From CAYQQU01 sp964419545 (GTDB lineage Bacteria > Bacteroidota > Bacteroidia > Chitinophagales > Saprospiraceae), in contig CAYQQU010000104.1 of NCBI GenBank assembly GCA_964419545.1, positions 1 to 14,285 on the forward strand: a stretch of 14,285 nt of DNA, read 5' to 3'. Below are positions 1 through 6,189 of the stretch, one piece after another. Under the pieces are notes generated by a model, which worked only from the letters and a program-made list of their open reading frames with translations, had not been told where the DNA came from and did no database searches. Each line of letters opens with the position of its first letter. Position 1 is the first letter of the stretch. The position numbers were made by a program, and so were the translations under genes.

Positions 1-231
1 AAAAAATTAACACTTTTTAACAAGGGTTTTTCCAAAACCTATTATTTTCAAGTGAAGGTACGATGGAAAGGAATGTCAGACAAGGGTTAACCCGTATTAT
101 TCAAGGATTCAGCTATTGCGAAGCCAAATTGGCCGCCACAATCACCGTACCGTTGGGATAGGCTTGAGCGAACGCAGGCCGGGCGGTCGGTCTAACGAAG
201 AATCCATGAAAGAGCAAAAAAGGGAGCGAAG
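1..231. promoter_or_regulatory. Intergenic region with a CRISPR-leader-like copy, upstream of the WYL gene
   Basis: No convincing gene is seen here. Bases 1-31 nearly match the array leader at 3628-3660, sharing the exact core TTAACACTTTTTAACA (7-22 and 3636-3651). A weaker resemblance continues to about base 90 (blocks TTTTC, GAAG-TACG and GAATG in the same order). In the real leader this element lies about 50 nt to the right of the array, so a homologous array may end just left of base 1. The rest of the region should hold the promoter of the WYL gene, but no clear Bacteroidota-type promoter could be picked out. A perfect palindrome GGGTTAACCC lies at 84-93. The leader reading is an inference from visual alignment. 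Confidence 0.5.
84..93. promoter_or_regulatory. Perfect 10-bp palindrome, possible operator
   Basis: GGGTTAACCC reads identically on both strands and lies about 140 nt upstream of the WYL start codon, inside the leader-like stretch. WYL-domain regulators and other dimeric winged-helix proteins bind inverted repeats, so autoregulation is possible, but a 10-bp palindrome can also occur by chance. Confidence 0.25.
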
Positions 232-1257
232 ATGTCGATGAACTGGCAGGCGATGGTGCGTTATGCGTGTATTGACCGTTGTTTTCAGCAGCGAGGGCGG
301 TGTTGGTCGTGGCGCGAGTTGTCGGCCCGTTGCGGGGAGGCGTTGCGGCGGGAGGTAGACAACAACTTGGCGGATCCGAGCCGGCGCACGGTTTTAGGCG
401 ATATACATTTCATGCGGGGAGAGGGGCCGGGTTACGGTGCGCCGATCGTTTGGGACGCCCGCGAGCGCGGTTACCGATACGCTGATCCGGACTTCAGCAT
501 TCAGCCGTCGGTGTTTTCGGCTGCTGATCTGGAGCGTTTGCGGGAGGTGCGTGCTTTGCTGCGGCAGTTTGCCGGGCTGCCCGTAGCCGCCGGTGTCGAC
601 GGGATGGTCGTCGGCCTGGAGCGGGCGCTGCGCCATCCGTCCCGCGAGGCGCCCGCCATCGCTCAGTTCGAGTACAATCCGGTGGCGCACGGTCTCGACT
701 GGCTGGCGCCGCTTTACGGGTATGTGCGGGAAGCGCGCGCGGTGCAGCTTACCTATCAGCCGTTTACCGAGCCGGCGCCTTACCGGCGGGTGGTGAGCCC
801 GTATTTGCTGCGCGAGTACAACAACCGCTGGTTCCTGATCGGCTACGACCACCACGAATCGTTGGTGCGCACCTTCGCGCTCGACCGCATCCGGGAAGCG
901 GAGCCCTACCTGCTGCAGCCGTTCTACCGGTCGCCGGCTTTCGACGCCGCCCATCGCTACCGGCACGTGGTGGGCGTATCGATCCCCGACGGCGCGTCGC
1001 CGCAGACCGTCCGCCTGCGCGTCGCCGCCGAACACGCGCCCTACCTGCGCACCAAACCCCTGCACCCCAGCCAGACCGTCGAATTGGAAACGGCCGACGG
1101 CCCGGTGCTGCGCCTTTTCGTCATCCACAATATCGAACTCGAAAACTGCCTGCTCTCCTACGGCGAACACGTGGAAGTGCTCGAACCCGCTTCCCTGCGC
1201 CAACGCCTCCGCGAACGCATCTCCGCCCTCTACCGGCGCTACTCCCTCCCCGGGTAA
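232..1257 (+). CDS. WYL-domain transcriptional regulator
   Basis: 341-aa protein of the helix-turn-helix/WYL/WCX family, whose members sense ligands (often nucleic acid or nucleotides) and frequently regulate CRISPR-Cas and other defence genes. Residues 1-85 form a winged-helix-like DNA-binding region. Residues 160-225 form the WYL domain, with the core strand RWFLIGYD (199-206) followed by RTFALDRI (213-220). The C-terminal WCX-type part (about 250-335) includes LRLFVIHNIELENCLLSYG. The start at 232 is preceded by a GGGAG Shine-Dalgarno-like sequence; M3 at 238 is an alternative start. It is transcribed opposite to the cas genes and converges on the leader-distal end of the array, ending 44 nt from the degenerate terminal repeat. 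The context suggests a regulator of this locus; the ligand and target are unknown. The family call is firm and the CRISPR role is inferred. Confidence 0.88.
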   Translation: MSMNWQAMVRYACIDRCFQQRGRCWSWRELSARCGEALRREVDNNLADPSRRTVLGDIHFMRGEGPGYGAPIVWDARERGYRYADPDFSIQPSVFSAADLERLREVRALLRQFAGLPVAAGVDGMVVGLERALRHPSREAPAIAQFEYNPVAHGLDWLAPLYGYVREARAVQLTYQPFTEPAPYRRVVSPYLLREYNNRWFLIGYDHHESLVRTFALDRIREAEPYLLQPFYRSPAFDAAHRYRHVVGVSIPDGASPQTVRLRVAAEHAPYLRTKPLHPSQTVELETADGPVLRLFVIHNIELENCLLSYGEHVEVLEPASLRQRLRERISALYRRYSLPG

Positions 1258-1301
1258 GGCAGCGGTATTTCCGTAACGTGGCAGACGCCGGCTACGTGGC
1301 G

Positions 1302-1338
1302 CCCGTAATTCCTATTCTACTGGAAGCACCACGCTGAC
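1302..1338 (-). repeat. Degenerate terminal CRISPR repeat (leader-distal)
   Basis: This copy differs from the consensus at six positions: four in the first nine bases and two in the right part (GCACC for GTACC, ACGCTGAC for ACTCTGAC). Decay of the repeat farthest from the leader is usual, so this marks the old end of the array. Confidence 0.93.
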
Positions 1339-1557
1339 GCACTCCTTTCACCCCGAACGAAATTATTTCGGGCGTCTTAATCCCTATTCTACTGGAAGTA
1401 CCACTCTGACCCGGCATAAGCTGCCGGAAAACGCCGGGGCTATTTGTCTTAATCCCTATTCTACTGGAAGTACCACTCTGACACTTCGACCGCGAAACCA
1501 AGTCTTACACCGCCCAGTGGGTCTTAATCCCTATTCTACTGGAAGTACCACTCTGAC

Positions 1558-1657
1558 NNNNNNNNNNNNNNNNNNNNNNNNNNNNNNNNNNNNNNNNNNN
1601 NNNNNNNNNNNNNNNNNNNNNNNNNNNNNNNNNNNNNNNNNNNNNNNNNNNNNNNNN
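1558..1657. other. Assembly gap of exactly 100 Ns inside the CRISPR array
   Basis: Exactly 100 unknown bases follow the repeat at 1521-1557 and end two bases before the repeat at 1660. A round 100 is the conventional placeholder for a gap of unknown size, so an unknown number of repeat-spacer units may be missing. Confidence 0.97.
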
Positions 1658-3589
1658 GGGTCTTAATCCCTATTCTACTGGAAGTACCACTCTGACTAGA
1701 CGGTCGAAAAAAGATCGTCGACAACAGGACTCTCAGGGTCTTAATCCCTATTCTACTGGAAGTACCACTCTGACCAATCCAAATATTAAAAGAGGGCAAT
1801 GATAATAATTGAGGTCTTAATCCCTATTCTACTGGAAGTACCACTCTGACAGACGGAAAGAGCGAGCTAAAATTTAGAACTGACTGTGTCTTAATCCCTA
1901 TTCTACTGGAAGTACCACTCTGACAACGACGAGTTCCTCCGGAACATCACACCGAACGGGGTGATACGTAGGGTCTTAATCCCTATTCTACTGGAAGTAC
2001 CACTCTGACTTGCGCATTGATAGACCCTTCCATGTGCCGCAAGGCTGTCTTAATCCCTATTCTACTGGAAGTACCACTCTGACCCGGCCCGCATATCTGC
2101 GGAGAGGAGAGTTTTTATGAAGTCTTAATCCCTATTCTACTGGAAGTACCACTCTGACCACCAAACAACAAAAACAACAACCATGAAAGATTTAAGCGTC
2201 TTAATCCCTATTCTACTGGAAGTACCACTCTGACAGGGAATTTAAAGAGCTATGCCGGTAAAAAGGTACTGGTCTTAATCCCTATTCTACTGGAAGTACC
2301 ACTCTGACCCTCCCGGCACTGACGAGGCAGGTTCCCGAAAAAATTGGTCTTAATCCCTATTCTACTGGAAGTACCACTCTGACAAAAAAGATAAAGATGA
2401 GAAAAAAGAATTTTTAAAAGTCTTAATCCCTATTCTACTGGAAGTACCACTCTGACTTAGGAGAAGTGGTAATTACCGAATACTCCAAGGACCCGTCTTA
2501 ATCCCTATTCTACTGGAAGTACCACTCTGACCTCGCGTTACATACGCGTTAGAAGTGAACGGCGAAGGTCTTAATCCCTATTCTACTGGAAGTACCACTC
2601 TGACCCGGGGTATTTCTTAACTTGAAAAATAAAACCATGACGTCTTAATCCCTATTCTACTGGAAGTACCACTCTGACCAACATGAAAATCAAATCAGCA
2701 AAAGGCGAAATTCGCGTCTTAATCCCTATTCTACTGGAAGTACCACTCTGACGAGATCGCCTTATCCGGCCCGCATATCTGCGGAGAGTCTTAATCCCTA
2801 TTCTACTGGAAGTACCACTCTGACGGTGTTGGCCGAGTATCCGGCCGACGGGGATGATCTCGAGTCTTAATCCCTATTCTACTGGAAGTACCACTCTGAC
2901 TAGTTGACACAATCAACTGTTGCGCATTGATAGACCTTAGGTCTTAATCCCTATTCTACTGGAAGTACCACTCTGACCCGAAGCTCAACGGCCCGTTCCA
3001 GCAATGGACGAGATTGGTCTTAATCCCTATTCTACTGGAAGTACCACTCTGACGTATCGTACAAGAACTTACCGGTCTTGATTGTAAATGTCTTAATCCC
3101 TATTCTACTGGAAGTACCACTCTGACTCGCAATACCTTTTGATGTATAGCCGAAACGCCCTCCGGGTCTTAATCCCTATTCTACTGGAAGTACCACTCTG
3201 ACTTTTTTTCAAAATTAAGATAGATTCCAAAAAACTACTAGTCTTAATCCCTATTCTACTGGAAGTACCACTCTGACCGCGTTATCCTGTTAGGCATACG
3301 TGAAGATATATACGGTCTTAATCCCTATTCTACTGGAAGTACCACTCTGACCCGGGGTATTTCTTAACTGAAAAATAAAGCCATGAAAAAGTCTTAATCC
3401 CTATTCTACTGGAAGTACCACTCTGACACCGAAGGGTTTCGCCCCTTCAAGTGATGGCAAAATGCTGTCTTAATCCCTATTCTACTGGAAGTACCACTCT
3501 GACTTGGTTGGCTGCCACATTTACCGAAATTATTTTATAGAGTCTTAATCCCTATTCTACTGGAAGTACCACTCTGACAGCACCTTTGA

Positions 3590-3616
3590 ATAACCCATTG
3601 CTAACCATTGGGTTAT
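3590..3616. repeat. Leader-proximal inverted repeat
   Basis: The arms ATAACCCATTG (3590-3600) and CATTGGGTTAT (3606-3616) pair over 11 positions with one T-T mismatch, around the 5-nt loop CTAAC. The element starts 12 nt from the first repeat, where adaptation proteins or a leader-binding host factor would act. It could also be a hairpin near the start of pre-crRNA. Confidence 0.7.
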
Positions 3617-3627
3617 CTGTCTGGCGC

Positions 3628-3660
3628 TAAAAATTTTAACACTTTTTAACATAGGTTTTT
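3628..3660. repeat. AT-rich leader element, second copy at 1-31
   Basis: It has a 16-nt identical core TTAACACTTTTTAACA followed by GG-TTTTT, also found at 1-31 in the same orientation. The core itself contains TTAACA followed five bases later by TAACA. It may be a conserved leader or promoter element used by more than one array, or a general promoter motif of the host. Confidence 0.6.
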
Positions 3661-3705
3661 GCATGTTTTCGGAAGATACGGTTAAAAAACGAATGGTCCA
3701 AGGCA

Positions 3706-4188
3706 TTAGTAGAACAAGGTATTGGGGGGATCGGTGAGGGACTGGATCTGGATGTCTTTGCCGATGATCTTCATGCTGCCGACGGCTGCCGATTGTACGG
3801 GAACGAGCAGGATGCTGTCGTCGTTATCGTAGGCGGCCTGCACTTCGCGCAGGGTGGTGTTGATCTCTTCGAACACTTTGGGTTCGGAGCGGGCGAGGTA
3901 GACGGATTTCTGGATGCGGATGCAGCCTTTGCTGAGCAGGTACTTAGCGATGTGGGTGCGCACCCGGTCGTCTTCGATGTCATACATTACGAGATAGAGC
4001 ATATCGTAGATATTTTCGGAAGGCGTGCGCACCAATTGCAGGATGCGTCGGATGCGGTCGTTGAGGGCCGGCAGCGCATCGACGGGCGGTTGATCCGCCG
4101 GCGGCGCGGGGGGGGATTGCAGGCCGGCGGCTTTGATTTTCGCCAGTTTTTCCGGCAGGTTGTAAGTTACCTTTTTGGGGCGCGCCAT
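3706..4188 (-). CDS. cas2: Cas2 with a ~60-residue N-terminal extension
   Basis: 160-aa Cas2, the dimeric scaffold that bridges two Cas1 dimers during spacer integration. The ferredoxin-like core runs from about residue 62 to 132: LYLVMYDIEDDRVRTHIAKYL (first strand; D70 is the conserved Asp), then IQKSVYLAR (92-100) and SILLVPV (125-131). Usual Cas2 length is about 90-100 aa. Here residues 1-60 add a lysine-rich start (MARPKKVTYN), a proline-rich linker (25-36) and a likely helix (42-55). The start lies 3 nt after the CAPP stop. Starting at the internal M63 would give a standard-length Cas2 but would leave about 190 untranslated bases in a tightly packed operon, so the long form is preferred. 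It is the last gene before the leader. The Cas2 call is firm; the function of the extension is unknown. Confidence 0.92.
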   Translation of the reverse strand: MARPKKVTYNLPEKLAKIKAAGLQSPPAPPADQPPVDALPALNDRIRRILQLVRTPSENIYDMLYLVMYDIEDDRVRTHIAKYLLSKGCIRIQKSVYLARSEPKVFEEINTTLREVQAAYDNDDSILLVPVQSAAVGSMKIIGKDIQIQSLTDPPNTLFY

Positions 4189-4191
4189 GGG

Positions 4192-5202
4192 TTATGCTAT
4201 TAAGAGTTCGTGCAGGAGCTGGTAGGCCAGTTCGGCCAGTTCTTCGCGGCTGCCGCTTTTGGTGGTTTTGACCACCGAGAAGCCCCGTTTGCCGAAGAAG
4301 ATATTGATTTCCGCCCAGTGGTCGCCGGCGGCGACGACCAGCTTTTTACCGTAGTGGATGGGTTCGGCTGATCGCAGGCTGATCCCGGCCTCGGCCAGCC
4401 GTTCCCGGATGCGGGGGATGATGGATTCCAGTTCCGGCGGCGTGTAGGCGTCGCGCTTTTTGCGGGGCCGGAAGTTGGGGTTGAGGCGTTTTTTGATGGC
4501 GGTGAGCACCTCGTCGGCCGGCGGTTCGCGGGTTGGCCTGGCGGCTCCGGGCTTTTCGCCGGCCAGCGCCTGGTGGGCCCGGTGGATGCGCGCCGTCGCG
4601 TCGGGATCCTGGCGGTCGAAGTAAGCGTCGAGCACGACAGGTTCGGCGGTGAGGTTGAGGTAGGCCCGGGGATCGTAGCTCAGGAAGCAGGCGCGGGCCA
4701 CGTCGTGGGTGGCGGCGTCCACCACTTTTTCCAGGCCGTACTCCAGGGCGAGCTGCTGGAGGAAGGCCTTGTAAAACAAGCTGTAGATGCCAGGGTCGAA
4801 GCATTTTTCGGTCAGCTGGAAGAGCAGCTTGAGGCCGTCGCCGCCGGGCGAGGTGAACAGCAGCAGGGTTCGGGCGTCCTTTTGCAGCCGCTCGCGGACC
4901 GTCTGGCGGTCGAGGCCGGCCGACTCGAAGTGGTCGAGGTCGACGACGAAGTGCCGGATGGCCGAGAAGTTTTCCCGCCGGCGATAGGGCGGGTAAAAAT
5001 GGGCTGCGACAAAATAGGGGAGTTCCCGTTTCAGGCGGGCGTACTGGCGCGCGTCCACGCTGCGCACCAGTCGCAGGCGTTCGATCTGGGTGCGCAGCGC
5101 TGCCTTGGGGCGGGTGAGGCCCTGGTGGAGCCGCTCGAGGCTTACTTTTTGCAGTGGGTCGTCGGGCCGGGTGATCCGGCTGCCGTATTGCAGAGTGATC
5201 AT
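4192..5202 (-). CDS. CRISPR-associated primase-polymerase (CAPP), AEP / VirE-N BT4734-like
   Basis: 336-aa protein with features of the archaeo-eukaryotic primase (AEP) superfamily. Motif I is DLDH (D88, D90), after a strand IRHFVVDLD. Motif II is SPGGDGLK (118-125), typical of the BT4734/VirE-N primase-like group. Motif III is the DVARACFLSYDP segment (167-178). AEP proteins with cas1 and cas2 are known as CRISPR-associated primase-polymerases and are implicated in spacer acquisition. Residues 230-336 form a second domain I do not recognise (VVAAGDHWAEINIFFGKRGFSVVKTT). The start at 5202 is chosen because it forms an ATGA overlap with the cas1 stop; the open frame continues upstream to 5412 but only as an antiframe of cas1. 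It probably makes or fills in prespacer DNA for Cas1-Cas2. The AEP call rests on motifs alone. Confidence 0.8.
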   Translation of the reverse strand: MITLQYGSRITRPDDPLQKVSLERLHQGLTRPKAALRTQIERLRLVRSVDARQYARLKRELPYFVAAHFYPPYRRRENFSAIRHFVVDLDHFESAGLDRQTVRERLQKDARTLLLFTSPGGDGLKLLFQLTEKCFDPGIYSLFYKAFLQQLALEYGLEKVVDAATHDVARACFLSYDPRAYLNLTAEPVVLDAYFDRQDPDATARIHRAHQALAGEKPGAARPTREPPADEVLTAIKKRLNPNFRPRKKRDAYTPPELESIIPRIRERLAEAGISLRSAEPIHYGKKLVVAAGDHWAEINIFFGKRGFSVVKTTKSGSREELAELAYQLLHELLIA

Positions 5203-6182
5203 GCCGGGTTGTTTTTTTGAAAGAAACGAGCGAGGCGATGGGCGTACCGCTGGATGTGTACGGCGCGGGAGCGCTCCACGCCCTGCAGGGAGATCACCTC
5301 GGCGAGGTAGTCGTTTACCGATTGGATGAGGATGCGTTTGCCCAGGCCTTCGAGCCAGACGCCGCCGTTCTGTTTGACGAAGCATTCCTCCGGGAAGGCT
5401 TCCTGGCGGCACAGCTGGAAGACGACGTAATCGATCCAGACGCGGTAGCGCTCGATGACGTCGTACACCAGCACCGGCCGGTTGTAGTCGTCGCGATGGA
5501 AAACGCCGACGTAAGGGTCGATGCCTGCTTTGATCAGGGCGCCTTCGATTTTGCCGTACAACATGCCGTAGCCGTAGTTGATCAGGGCGTTGAAGGGGTC
5601 TTGCGCCGGGTGTTTGCTGCGGGCGGCGAACCGGTAAGGCGGCGGCAGGGCGGCCGAGAGCGCTTCGAAGTAGCGCCGGGAGGCGGCCCCTTCCCAGCCG
5701 CGCAGGGAGGGTGCGATATCAGCGACTACTTCGCCTTCGGTTTTCCGGATCTTTCGCTGGTGATCTTCCAGGGCGTTGATCGCGCGCCGGAGCAGGCGGC
5801 CGGCCTGGTCGTCGGGCGGTTCGAGGGTGAGCAGGAGGGCGAGCTGGGTATCCAGCTTATAAGCCAGTAGGTCTTTCACCCATTGCACCGAAGCCGGGCT
5901 GAAGATAAATTCGAGCTGGTTTTTGCGGATGGTGGCGATAGAGCCGTACTGTACGCTCCACACCCGTCCGCGGGGCATGCCTTTGCCGTCGACGAACAGC
6001 AGGTCGATCTCGTTTTCGATGGCGAGGAGGACGGCGTCGGAGCTTACCCGGGCGCCTTTGCTGACGGATATCGATTTGACTTTGCCGGGGATGATATAGT
6101 CGCGGCCTTCCTGCGTGTAGATCACGAAGCGGCCGTCTTTTTGCTGGAGGGAGGCGCCATAGGAGTTGAGTACGATATGCAT
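5199..6182 (-). CDS. cas1: Cas1 integrase
   Basis: 327-aa Cas1, the metal-dependent integrase that inserts new spacers at the leader end of the array. The N-terminal beta domain covers about 1-85 and includes ENEIDLLFVDGKGMPRGRV. The catalytic alpha domain has E164 in LRGWEGAASRRYF, the helix NYGYGMLYGKIEGALIKAGIDP (202-223), H229 in GVFH and D241/E244 in LVYDVIERYR, matching the Glu-His-Asp/Glu metal site of active Cas1. Length is normal and no reverse transcriptase or Cas6 is fused. The gene starts 7 nt after the helicase stop and its TGA overlaps the CAPP start by 4 nt, implying translational coupling within an acquisition module. Confidence 0.97.
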   Translation of the reverse strand: MHIVLNSYGASLQQKDGRFVIYTQEGRDYIIPGKVKSISVSKGARVSSDAVLLAIENEIDLLFVDGKGMPRGRVWSVQYGSIATIRKNQLEFIFSPASVQWVKDLLAYKLDTQLALLLTLEPPDDQAGRLLRRAINALEDHQRKIRKTEGEVVADIAPSLRGWEGAASRRYFEALSAALPPPYRFAARSKHPAQDPFNALINYGYGMLYGKIEGALIKAGIDPYVGVFHRDDYNRPVLVYDVIERYRVWIDYVVFQLCRQEAFPEECFVKQNGGVWLEGLGKRILIQSVNDYLAEVISLQGVERSRAVHIQRYAHRLARFFQKNNPA

Positions 6183-6189
6183 AGCCAGA

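Larger units (their letters stand above)
1302..3578 (-). CRISPR. CRISPR array, 37-nt repeats, 30 visible repeats, interrupted by an N gap
   Basis: On the plus strand the repeat begins GTCTTAATCCC and ends CACTCTGAC, 37 nt in total. Thirty copies are visible, starting at 1302, 1374, 1446, 1521, [gap], 1660, 1738, 1814, 1888, 1973, 2047, 2122, 2198, 2272, 2347, 2420, 2495, 2568, 2642, 2716, 2788, 2864, 2941, 3017, 3090, 3166, 3241, 3315, 3391, 3467 and 3542. All look identical except the first. The 28 complete spacers are 35-41 nt, with one 48-nt outlier at 1925-1972. Three lines of evidence place transcription on the minus strand: the degenerate repeat is at the left end; the intergenic leader is at the right; and the minus-strand repeat ends in ATTAAGAC, resembling the ATTGAAAC-type 5' handle of type III and I crRNAs. 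Spacers nearest 3578 should therefore be the newest. True array length is unknown because of the gap. Confidence 0.98.
3579..3705 (-). promoter_or_regulatory. CRISPR leader between cas2 and the array
   Basis: This AT-rich 127-nt non-coding stretch lies between the cas2 stop codon and the first repeat. On the minus strand it should carry the array promoter and the signals that direct Cas1-Cas2 insertion. From the array outward it contains a spaced inverted repeat (3590-3616), then an AT-rich element (3628-3660) that is repeated at the left edge of the window. No confident promoter boxes could be assigned; the AT-rich stretch around 3628-3651 is the best candidate. Confidence 0.75.

Noticed and set aside
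63..161. 32-codon open frame with a GAAGG sequence upstream
   Set aside because: It lies in leader-like sequence, has no recognisable features and is short enough to occur by chance.
206..241. 11-codon open frame overlapping the WYL start
   Set aside because: It could couple translation to the WYL gene, but it has no Shine-Dalgarno of its own and the sequence gives no further support.
1258..1301. Possible terminator or extra degenerate repeat between the WYL gene and the array
   Set aside because: Only short GC-rich inverted segments are present, with no T-run and no repeat-like match.
1292..1799. Two short minus-strand open frames within the CRISPR array
   Set aside because: They are translated CRISPR repeats (recurring SGTSSRIGIK) and one runs into the N gap.
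1302..3578. Plus-strand transcription of the array
   Set aside because: The degenerate repeat at the left end, the intergenic leader at the right, the ATTAAGAC 3' end of the minus-strand repeat, and start-codon spacers that would become sense crRNAs all argue against it.
5203..5412. N-terminal extension of the primase-polymerase frame
   Set aside because: It overlaps cas1 by 70 codons and reads as low-complexity Arg/Pro sequence. The Met at 5202 forms a normal ATGA overlap with the cas1 stop.
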